Source: Neelides folsomi
Taxonomy: Eukaryota; Arthropoda; Collembola; Neelipleona; Neelidae
Direction: 5' to 3'
DNA length: 64,000 nt
NCBI GenBank assembly: GCA_034687125.1
Contig: JAQGBZ010000007.1
Span: 124,001 to 188,000, forward strand
Part shown: positions 1 through 25,105 of the stretch, piece by piece
How the letters are laid out: every line of letters begins with the position of its first letter
Numbering within the stretch: position 1 is the first letter of the stretch
Notes under the pieces: generated by a model
The model's input: the letters and a program-made list of their open reading frames with translations, nothing else
Databases searched by the model: none
Told to the model about the DNA's origin: nothing
Position numbers and translations under genes: made by a program

Positions 1-972
1 ATGAAGGAAGACTCGGGAGCTGGTGGATGACGATGAGGAGGCAGCGACAACGTCCCTCCGCAGTCCCATGCTAATCCTTATTAGTCACCGACAATATATA
101 TAATATATACATTACATATATATCTTTCCAGGTCTTCCTTTATCCTTGCTTATATTTGGAATTGGAATCTACACGTAAATATATGTATATACGAGATTCT
201 AAAATATCAAGCATTGACAAGCAAGCGATTTAAACTTATATAATTATAAGTTTTATATACAATTAGGTATAACCAATGCACAATCAGTCATTCGTAACGA
301 TGCTCTTGATGTGATAGTTAAAGGGGATTTATAATTGATTTTATAAAATATTTACCCGAGGTTGGGAATTCTACTGTTGACATAATTCCATGCAGCGAAG
401 TTAAGTTGGGCTCGAGATGAATTAATATTTCATCTCGAAATCCCTGTCGCATCGCCATTTTAAGAAGCCGAAAGATCGAAGGGAGATGAGGTTGGCTCGC
501 AGATCTTTTGGATGGACCAACTCTGGAAATTGGGCATGTTCAACGCGTGGTCGGAAAACTTGCCGGTCCGCCACTTTCGAGTTGTGGGCGTATCACGCGG
601 TGTATTCGGCTTGGGGCTATACCCCACTATACCCTCCTATACACAGAATAGAATACGTTGCAATGTTGAGCTATCCTATTGTCAAAAATGGGGAATAACA
701 TGTGGAGGATAGGGAAGGCCTTTGCGTGGTCTTTTGGCTCTATCTCGCGGGGATTGTTCTTCCTTCCTCCTCTGCCATCTTTAGAACACACAGCCGCGAC
801 TTACTAAAGCCGCTATTACCTTCATTCATTGAACTGAATCAAGTCGTTCGGCATTTATGGTTTAATTAATTAAACTTTTATTATCAGCTTTCTTAAAGAC
901 GCCCTCGTCGTCTAACCATCTTAAAAGAATAATTGGAAACGAGGCGGCGACTGCCGCGGTAAATAGAACAAA
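1..972. other. 5' flank of Prp8, no gene seen
   Basis: This stretch lies upstream of the Prp8 start codon and is AT-rich with stop codons in all frames. The only structured item I see is a perfect 10-bp inverted repeat (TCGAGATGAA at 412-421 pairing with 429-438 around a 7-base loop). The last ~100 bases before the ATG are less AT-rich and would contain the 5' UTR and core promoter. I cannot place the transcription start. Confidence 0.6.
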
Positions 973-10157
<9,185 letters not shown>

Positions 10158-10246
10158 TTAATCTTCTTCACTTCTTTTTACAACTTTATGAAAGTCCCTT
10201 TTAAATGTAATGATTAAATTTTTATGTAAAATGGTTATACTATATA

Positions 10247-10252
10247 AATAAA
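10247..10252 (+). terminator. Prp8 poly(A) signal
   Basis: A canonical AATAAA lies 90 bases after the Prp8 stop codon, which would give a short 3' UTR. Confidence 0.7.
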
Positions 10253-10281
10253 TTATTGTGTATTTAAAAATCATTTTCTCG

Positions 10282-10287
10282 TTTATT
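10282..10287 (-). terminator. Possible distal RPB2 poly(A) signal
   Basis: AATAAA on the minus strand lies about 400 bases beyond the RPB2 stop and beyond the decayed exon copy. If used, RPB2 transcripts would end almost on top of the Prp8 3' end. A nearer variant signal, ATTAAA, lies at 10662-10667 on the minus strand, so the choice between them is open. Confidence 0.35.
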
Positions 10288-10397
10288 TGACATTAAGATC
10301 TTTTAGGATAAAATAAGTAATTATTCTAATTATAAATAAATGATACAAAAAATTCAATTTGTATAGAATAAAAATGATAAGTTGATAAGTGATGAAC

Positions 10398-10478
10398 TTA
10401 AACAACAAGAGCCCGGGAGCATTGTTCGTAGACATCAATTCTCGAAATAATTATTTTGTAGTGTAGAACATAGGAAAT
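10398..10478 (-). pseudogene. Decayed second copy of the RPB2 terminal exon
   Basis: This matches the true last RPB2 exon (10693-10782) lying about 296 bases away. It keeps a pyrimidine tract and AG acceptor, the first two codons (Ile-Ser), and recognisable matches such as GAATTGATGTC. A net loss of nine bases plus internal shifts moves the frame, so it would read only 26 unrelated residues before a stop. The conserved tail seen in the true exon (LLFQELMSMNIAPR) is lost. Tandem duplication followed by decay is the simplest reading. Use as an alternative last exon cannot be excluded but would destroy the conserved C-terminus. Confidence 0.8.
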
Positions 10479-10692
10479 CTGAAAAAAAGATCAATTGTTA
10501 TCGTTAGTCTTCTTCTATTTGCAAATGAAAAGAATAGTTAAAATTAATAGCAATCGAATCAGTAAAAGTGATAATTTGATCATTTGGTTCATACACAGCC
10601 AAAGTTTGTCATCATTTGAAGTAATTTACTCAATTAAAGTATAAAATCATATGTACATACATTTAATTTGAATATTCATAATGCTGGTGACA

Positions 10693-16942
<6,250 letters not shown>

Positions 16943-17683
16943 TCTTTAGATGTGATGAAACTTACGAGTTCAACTTAAAACTCCCAACTTTAAATGGACT
17001 GTTGATGTGGACCATTCACATATTAATGTCATGTAGTTCACAGTTAATTTGAACAGGTTAGTTTAATTAAAATGACGTTAAATCTCTTAGAATCTCTTTG
17101 AATGCGGAGATTTGGACCGAGCCGAGTTAAGAAAGCGGTTCTCTGAGCGAATATAGTATATAGGCTATAGCCATAGTATATAGCCAAAAAGACTGTTTTA
17201 AATCATCGCAGCCCCAAACACCAATCATTGATAAATTGTTCACCAGGGGACACCGCACTTGCTGTATCAACTCATTCCCGTTTTGACCCCTGCCCTGACC
17301 CATCCTGACCTTATTTGATATTCATAATTTCATGAATCGCCGATAATTAATAAAATACTTATTGAGAAATGTAATGTCCAATTTTGAGTACCATTGTTTT
17401 TTTACATTAAGTTAAGGAGTAGCAGAAATGTGAATAAAGCAATGTACAATTGAGCCCCGTATATTCGGTATGGTCGATAACAAGATAGCAGACTACAGCC
17501 TGGTCCAATAATGTAAACTTGTATCTGATTGGCATAAGGATATAATGTGGTCAGATTTCAAATAGGGTGGCGCGTATAATTTAATAGAAATAATTAAAAT
17601 AATAATTCTTTAACTAATTTATTAAAGTAATTAAGTTTTATCAATCGTTATTTAATTCTGTTATTATATCAATAGTTTTTAAA
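16943..17683. promoter_or_regulatory. Shared upstream region of RPB2 and RPC8
   Basis: These 741 bases separate the start codons of two divergently transcribed RNA polymerase subunit genes and contain no reading frame of note. They must hold both 5' UTRs and both promoters, possibly one bidirectional promoter. An 11-bp direct repeat (ATAGTATATAG) occurs at 17153-17163 and 17173-17183, separated by the palindrome GGCTATAGCC. No confident TATA box or initiator can be assigned. Confidence 0.55.
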
Positions 17684-18508
17684 ATGTTTATACTTTATTA
17701 CATGAGCCGTCAGATTCGAATTGATCCGATCAATTTGGAGATTGATCGAGTTGATGCCGTTACAGACGAAATTAACCGGAGGTTTGCTAACAAGGTTCTA
17801 TTAGGAGTGGGGTTAGGGGTCGCTTTATGGGACATTGAAGCAATTAAAGAAGGGAAGATATTCCAGGGTGATGGAGGGGTTCATTTAGAAGTCACTTTTA
17901 GATACATTATATTTAGACCATACCATGATGAAATTATTCTTGGGAAAATTAAAAATTGCACATCTGAAGGAATTCACGGTGAGTTATTTTTGAGATAAAA
18001 TAGAACCTTATAAGTACTTATTTAAATTTGAGTTGTGATATTTAATTCAAATATATTTTTTATAGTGACCTTGGGATTCTTTGATGATATCATCATTCCT
18101 GCCGAGTCTTTACAATTTCCTTCAAAGTTCGACGAGAGAGAACAACTTTGGATTTGGGAGTATCAACCAGATGAAGCGGAAGAGAAGCACGAGATGTTTA
18201 TGGACAAGGGAGAAACCATTCGGTTTCGTGTCACGGCCGAACACTTTAATGACACAACCCCAACATTTTTAGAATCGAAAAATCAACCTCCTCCGAGTCC
18301 AACGAAAAATCCTGGACCATCCACATTTATACAAAATGATGAGAATCCAGCACCAAAGATTCCATACCAAATAGTGGTAATTAATCTCTATCAATAATGA
18401 TGTATTTTATTCAAAAGATAATTATTAAGAGTATTTACTAAATGCATTTTAAAATTTTAGGGCTCAATCAACGAACCCGGACTTGGAATTTTATCTTGGT
18501 GGAATTAA
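17684..18508 (+). CDS. POLR3H: RNA polymerase III subunit RPC8 (RPC25), 3 exons
   Basis: This is the Rpb7-like stalk subunit of RNA polymerase III, which pairs with CGRP/RPC9 and helps initiation of tRNA and 5S rRNA genes in the nucleus. Exons 17684-17978, 18066-18376 and 18461-18508 join in phase to 654 nt, or 217 residues (human 204). The N-terminal half (about 1-80) is the Rpb7-N fold. The rest is the RPC8-type OB region, marked by [39 protein letters not shown] and the C-terminal [14 protein letters not shown]. The extra length is a proline-rich linker just before that C-terminus ([14 protein letters not shown]). The first ATG is used; the N-terminal MFIL matches the family start. Confidence 0.93.
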
Positions 18509-18580
18509 AAACTAATGTAATCTGCTGTACCTAAGTTGTTTGTTACAAACTGACTCTATCTTATGCAAACAATTTTATTA

Positions 18581-18586
18581 AATAAA
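18581..18586 (+). terminator. RPC8 poly(A) signal
   Basis: AATAAA lies 73 bases after the RPC8 stop codon. Confidence 0.7.
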
Positions 18587-18763
18587 CCGAATATTTTAAG
18601 CATTTCACTATCAAAATTGTCTTTAATTGGTATATTGACTTATTTATGATTTTGTTCATATGATCAAAAGCTCATATTTATATTTACATATATAAATTAT
18701 GTATACATATGTGATCATTTAATCTTATGTTCTTAATTAGCTATGTATGAATGAATACTTACA

Positions 18764-19273
18764 TATGGGAATGAACAAGCTAAAACGATATGATTCGGAA
18801 ATTAATTTTATTTTGGGCGTTTCTAGAGATTTTAAAAAATGATTCATTAATTTAAATTATCGTAATCAAGTTACCAATGCTCATAGGACAAATAATGGGG
18901 GAAGTTGAGTAAAATACAATTAGAGGAAAATACATAATGCGACAACTACTTTGTTCATCAATCGTTGTGAACTTCATTTTCATTTTCAAAACTTCCATTT
19001 TTACTCATTTTGCGCTTTTCGCTATTCCTAATTTTATTACGATTAATCTTAATTTTAAATACAGAATATATAAATTTAGTTAGATTTGATAATAACCATT
19101 GTGAATTCTTTAGTGTATTTTTAAATTTAAAAATATTCAATTATTAATTAGCGTACTCCAGATATAACATTAAAATTGTTACGTTTAATAAATTTAAAAA
19201 TCTCGGAAATCTTTAGAAACGCAAAATAAAATTAATTTCCGAATCATATCGTTTTAGCTTGTTCATTCCCATA
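18764..19273. mobile_element. 510-bp inverted-repeat element (MITE)
   Basis: The left end (from 18764, TATGGGAATGAACAAGC) and the right end (to 19273) are near-perfect inverted repeats for about 60-70 bases, including a shared GATATGATTCGGAAATTAA stretch. TACA occurs directly on both sides (18760-18763 and 19274-19277), fitting a 4-bp target-site duplication; a TA duplication would also fit. The AT-rich interior has no transposase. I do not recognise the family. Confidence 0.85.
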
Positions 19274-19277
19274 TACA

Positions 19278-22200
19278 TTATAATAGGCGTTATAGTATAT
19301 GCATGCATAAATATTTATTTAGGTATATAGCTTTTAAGAAATAGAATCATAATTCATCACTTATTCGTTCTCATTGAATACCAATCTTATATTGCATAAA
19401 TCTTTGCTTAATTTGATGTTTAAATGCAATTTGAATTATACAATTAAATAAACTTATATGGAAGTTAAAGATGATTTACGATTATTTGTAGCTGTCCGAG
19501 TTTCAAGTTTTCTCCTCCCATCACCCATATAGGAATAACATGCAACTCGTGCAAGAAATGCTGAGCCAATTAAATTAGGGAAATTGAGTAAGAATGCGAA
19601 ATGCATAGTTCTCTAACAAAACTTGTGCTCCGAAGTCTTAATTGATAATTTAAAATGAAAAAGAGAGAATGCACAAGATTTCCTGGAATGTTATGCAGAA
19701 AACGAGGATTCCCCACATATTTCATAGGCATACTTTGAAGCATCAGTTCCTTCGTTATTCATACATTTATATCGAGAGTGTTTTTTTAAACTTCTACCTT
19801 TCCACACAAACTCTATCGAAGAAACAGGATTACACTAATTTACACTATAAATATTTAGTTAATTATTGCCATACTGTAATCTTTTTAAACTATTCTTGAA
19901 ATAAACTATGATATGATATGATATTAGTTTAGGTAGATTTATTTAAATTAAGGGCATTTAACAACTCCCCCATTCGCTTCATATGGTCCATTCATATATT
20001 ATGTAGTATAGGCCGACTTGAATACAATAATAAATACTATGTATACATTCTAATATACGAGTACTCGTACATATAGCTGGTATACGATATATCGATATCG
20101 GTAGGTATTTCAAACTATTGAAAGTTCACTGCTTAACCTTCACTTGGGTATTGAGTTGATCTTTCAAGATATTTCCGAATGCATTTTTGATTAATTATAT
20201 AATGTTTTATTAATTACTTTCCAGGCGACACTTTCATGGTTCATGTCAAAGAAGTGTTGATGTTTTATTCAAACCAAGGATTTCTCAATTCTATTAAATA
20301 GTTAGAATAGAATATTTGTGCTTCCTGTTATCATTCCCTCGTTCCCTTTCCTTTACAAAATGAAAGGCCTGGACATGTGTACTTAATGAAGGCACCATTG
20401 GGTGAAATGTGTCTTTGTGGATGTTGTCGAGGAGTATGGGTCTGAGAGTGGAACTATTCAATTAGGAAGTTGGAAAGAAGGTAGGTCAGTTCCCATTGAC
20501 ATTTTTGAGAGATTTAGTGTTGGGCGAATCGATACGGCGGCCCATGGGTCCCCATAGAAGAGGAAAGAAAGGGTGAGTGGATGGAACAATGAAGTTGAAG
20601 TCAGTCGGCTGAACGGAGCCGTGCAACTCACTCCGTCTCTCCCAGATTATTCATTTCAAAAACCGGCACGAATCTTCAGGATAGGAATTTTCTTAACCTT
20701 AGCGTTACTTGTAAGTAAAAAGTTCCATAATAATAAAAGTATTTGATATAACATTTAACTAATCTTTAACATATTAAGAAGGACAAGGCTTGTATTCATA
20801 AATACTTATCGTTAGTTGTCTATACATTATTCGCATTAGGTGTTGATTAATAAATTACTTTCTTTATATAAATTAAGTTTCTCACTTACGTAAATTATTT
20901 TGCTCAGCATTATAAATGCATATACAGTTACAATTGTAATATTATATTCATTGACGCATCTTTATAAGTAAATGAACTTCTGTCACTTTGATAATAATTG
21001 TTTTAATTTTTCAAGATTATTTAACTTTTAACTTAAATTCTAAATATTTCTCAATTTGACATGAAGGTAAATCAATTTGTATCTTCATAGTTATACATTA
21101 CAGGTAGTTTTCTTATGAGAAGCATTAAGGGCTAAAGGACATGGATTGTACATGAATGAAAATTCTTTCAATGTCCGCCCCTGCACACTGCATGCCGAAT
21201 CGAGAGTTAAACCTCAATGACTCAAATCTCATGGATAGGTCTTGTTATCTTAAGCCTCATTCTCAGACACTTACTCTTACATCACTTAAGCTTTGGCGTC
21301 ATACATGTAAGATCATATGAACTTATGTACACAAGCGTTCTATTTGTAAGTGCTTACATTTTCTCTCCAATGTACCGTTAAGTTGTAAGGTAAAAGGAGG
21401 ACTTGGGCTATGCATTTATGTTAAGTAGGTACATTATGCACCTACAGTTTATGGATAGCTGGATATGGCACGGAGTAAAAAAAAGTTGAAATTAAAAGTG
21501 AGGGGTAGATATGATGATTCGTTTATTCTTCTTAATCTCAGATTACTCACATTCAGATAAAGATTTTTTTACTTTGAAAGTTTCATCAATCATGTTGATC
21601 AAATTATATGTCGTCAATCTCCTTATTAATTCAATGACAATGACACATTTATGTTCTTGTTTACAAATTTACAAGTTGGCACAAACTATTACATTATAAG
21701 AAATGAGTCACATGCTTGAGGGTTTTTTGCATTTTTACAAGAATCTTCGTTTGACTTCTTTTACATAATTTGTTCTGTATTTCCTCCATTATCCCAACGC
21801 CCCCGCAATGGCTCCACCCCAGGGAAATATTTAAAAGAGAATCTTTAATAAACCATGTGTACCGAGGGAGGTATTTGTTATTTAATTAACAGTTTCAATT
21901 TGTTAGATTGGCCCCGGAGTGATGGAATTGATGGGAGTGGGGGAGTGATGAGAAAATTAATTTATAGGTCGGGAGTGAAAAGACCTTTTATATAACTTAT
22001 GACCTCTTGTCATGAATATGCATTTGGTTTGGGGAGGTTCTCGAATCAATTTCAATTGTATTGCGAGCAGAAGTGCATTGGTTATCTAATCGGGAAACAA
22101 ATGTTATCTCGGGGAAGTCTCGGAACTTCGCCCACGACGCGGCTCTTCATTAATTACTTTCTCATCCTTCGCTCCGATTCCTCTCTTTCGCCCAGAAAGA

Positions 22201-23830
22201 GAAAGATAAACCTCCGACTGGGTTTTTTCACCATTTTTTTAGCTCCCCTCGTGTAATGTGAGGTTCGAGTTGAACGTATCATATTTATGAGCTTTTCTTG
22301 ATGAAGAGAAACTACGGAACTTACGCTACAAATCTCCGCTCTTCAAACTTTACCCATAAAGAACAAATTCAAAGATTGGCAGATTCGGGAGAGCTGAAGA
22401 GCGGGAGTTGATCACGAACACCCAACCCAGACAACTCCCCGAAAAATAAATGTGCAATATAAATATTCCTCGTTCCTTAAGGACTCCAGGCGTCAAACAT
22501 GTTCAGTTTGCATCAACCCGCTGTCCTAAATCCGTACCAACATATTATTGTACGTGTTTGACTATGCTTCACTCGGAATAGATTCAATTGCGCCTTCCGA
22601 TTAAGGTTCGCCAACTAAAGGAATAATGTTTAATATCCGGGCATTAATGTAAAGCTGAGTTGTTAAATTCCCAATGATTTAAGTATTCCCTTTTAACTTT
22701 GAATTCTATTACTTCCATCCTACCTCGACGCTGAAGTAGGAAATGATGAAATTTATAATGAAATGGCCTTTGGTTCATATCCACTCTAGGTTATTCTTAA
22801 GAGGGAATATATTAGAAAAGCTATGTACATATAGTATATGTACCATATATAAATGTAATGGACTCAGCTCTTAAAGTAAACCATACAGAAAAGACATAAA
22901 TTTGGGAATAAAATTGGAATCTCTAGCCAGAAAAGGCATAAATTTTTGTCCGTTGATTTCAAAGGTGGAGGAAATAAAAACATAAAAAATTAGACCTAAA
23001 TTCCAATACTATAATTTCACTACTCCAAATATTCCCAAGTTTTTATGTTCCAGGACCATGTGATTTTTAATGTGCTACTAAAACACTATTTTGCTAACAA
23101 TAGCATGTGTACTCTACGAGACAAGGCCTATTTAATACGTTTGTACTAATTACAAGTGCAATATTTACAAATTATTTATCAACTTGGCAGCATTTATATT
23201 TTTACTTTAATGCATGGAACAAATTTTTAAAAAATCATTCCATACCATGAAGAAAATAAAAGGATTCCCAAAGTGAAAACCTATTTGAGCTGATAAAGCA
23301 ATAAAGCACATTTATGATTATTAGGAAAAGGAAATTTCTTTCTTTTATTGAGTTGTTGAACCGCGGAGCTATTCATATATTAACATGCAGTAAACATATG
23401 TAATCCTTTCTTATATAAAAGTATTATGTAATATATCTGTACATATCTTCATAAATTCTTTGCCTGTTGTTATATACCTCTACTTTTAGAGAAGATGGAT
23501 TTCGCGTATTGCCAAAGCTGGGAGTTTCCTATCTCAAATGATATGTACAACTCACATGCATTCATACTTTTCATAGACAAGGAGGAGGGAAAGAGAAATA
23601 GATTTTCGAAGGTTTCAATGAATTTCAATCTAGTGTATGATAATGATACTACTATGTGGAATATTATGACATATATAATTTGCAATTATGTAACATCATT
23701 GTAAGAATTATGAAATAAATGATATTCCAAATAAATACCCTAAAACTCGTCTTTAAAATCAAATACAATCGAAACTTCAACATGAACCCGTAATTCAAAA
23801 CGGACAAATTTCAAATATTGGAAATTCTTC
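19278..23830. other. Gene-free AT-rich stretch
   Basis: I see no supportable gene here. Open frames are short and of biased, non-globular composition. The 20.3-20.7 kb and 21.8-22.5 kb parts are less AT-rich than the rest. A possible untranslated exon at 20603-20710 is listed separately. Confidence 0.6.
20603..20710 (+). other. Possible untranslated first exon of the LRR gene
   Basis: TCAGTC at 20601-20606 resembles an arthropod initiator. The downstream sequence is less AT-rich and ends in a strong donor, ACTT|GTAAGTAAA. It contains no ATG-initiated frame of note. The next plausible acceptor on this strand with a coding exon behind it is at 29932 (TTGTTTGCAG), the LRR gene, which would make the intron 9.2 kb. 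The pairing is a guess. Confidence 0.25.
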
Positions 23831-24223
23831 ATTTTCAGAAATTCTCCCCCTTCTCAAACAAATAACGTAAAACACATTAAAGAATATTCTGACATTATAA
23901 AGTCAATAAAAAATCCAAATAATGTTCATATTATAATTGGAGATTTTAATATTAATGTAAACAAAAACTCAAATAAACTTATTACAAAATTCCAAACCCA
24001 AGGTTTCTCTCAACTTATAAATACACCTACAAGAAATTTAAATATTATTGACTTACTTTTTACCAATACTCCTGATTCAGTTGAGATGATTTCAATTTTA
24101 AATAGTTACTTTTCAGATCATAACATTATCAAATTCATATTAAATAGACCGAAAACAAAACTAGTAAAGAAAGGATCCTATGCATTAAAATTTAACAATT
24201 GGGCTAAGCTAGAGATGTTTTAA
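23831..24223 (+). pseudogene. LINE endonuclease-domain relic
   Basis: An open stretch of about 130 codons contains the two signature blocks of the apurinic endonuclease domain of non-LTR retrotransposons: HIIIGDFNINV near 23930 and NSYFSDHNIIKF near 24110. Between them, INTPTRNLNIIDLLFTN matches the usual spacing and pattern. It begins abruptly without an ATG and ends in TAA at 24221. No reverse transcriptase follows, so this is a truncated dead fragment. The endonuclease piece alone does not tell which LINE clade it came from. Confidence 0.85.
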
Positions 24224-24517
24224 TCTATTTATGCTAAAATTTATTTTTGACTTGACAATTAATATAAATAATTCTTCAAAAATTCAATAACTTCAATTTA
24301 TTAAAAAAACAATTTTACAAGACATTATTATTATTTTGTATATTAAAGTAAATTGCATAGTTAAAATATCAAAAATGAACAAATAAGAAAAAATCAGAAT
24401 AAATTAATTAACATCTTATCCAGCCAATCAAATGTCATCTGTAAAAAAAAGAATGCATAATAAAAACCTTTGCGTAAATAAATAATTATTAAATAATTAT
24501 TTTTATATTATACTATA

Positions 24518-25004
24518 CCAGCAATGGGTTTGTCTTCCGACGGGATTTTAACTTTTATTCATTAAAAACTATTAAATGGTGTATATATGTCAGACCCGGG
24601 CGTTTTGGTTCCGATCAAGACCGAAACGTACAAACGGAACGAAACTGAATTGGAATTCCGATTCCATTTCGATTCAGGTGGGCCTTTACTACTCCTAATT
24701 CCGTTCCGTTCCGGTTCCGGTCAAACTTTTTTTCCAAGTTCCGACTCCGCTCCGGTCTTAATAGAATTTCGAAATTGAAAGTCCCTATCCTTTAACAAGT
24801 TTTCATTCCGTTCCGATTCCGGTGGCCCCCCTATTTCCCAAATTCTGATTCCAGTAGTTCGGTTCCGGCTCCAAGGTCTGGTAATAATAATATAATTTAT
24901 AAAATAATGCAACAATATTTTGGAAATCCTAGATATATGTATTATTTTAATAGTTTTTAATGTATACAAGTTACCAACCCGTCGGAAGACGGGCTCATTG
25001 CTGG
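24518..25004. mobile_element. ~487-bp element with GTTCCG-rich interior
   Basis: The two ends are inverted repeats of about 30-35 bases (CCAGCAATG, then GTCTTCCGACGGG, then a TTTAACTT-like tail). The flanks are AT-rich, so I cannot fix the target-site duplication. The interior is crowded with GTTCCG and its complement CGGAAC (for example TTCCGTTCCGTTCCGG near 24700), unlike anything else nearby. There is no transposase, so it is non-autonomous. A similar CGGAAC cluster sits just outside at 25075-25105. Confidence 0.75.
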
Positions 25005-25105
25005 TTATAATATAATTGATGCCGGTATATCTTTAGCATTTGCTACCCGATACGAGTATTGCCCGAGCCGGGAGATCGGAACTGATCGGAACCGATCGAA
25101 CGGAA

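Noticed and set aside
375-420. 5S rRNA-like words (GCGAAGTTAAGTTGGGC)
   Set aside because: Only a short weak resemblance to the internal control region; the rest of a 5S gene is absent.
450-475. Spliced-leader-like GCCATTTT word, relevant if the host is a copepod
   Set aside because: Eight shared bases only, with no donor site or Sm-binding site following.
18958-19140. 60-codon minus-strand frame inside the 510-bp MITE
   Set aside because: Lysine/asparagine-rich sequence expected from AT-rich DNA; no transposase motif.
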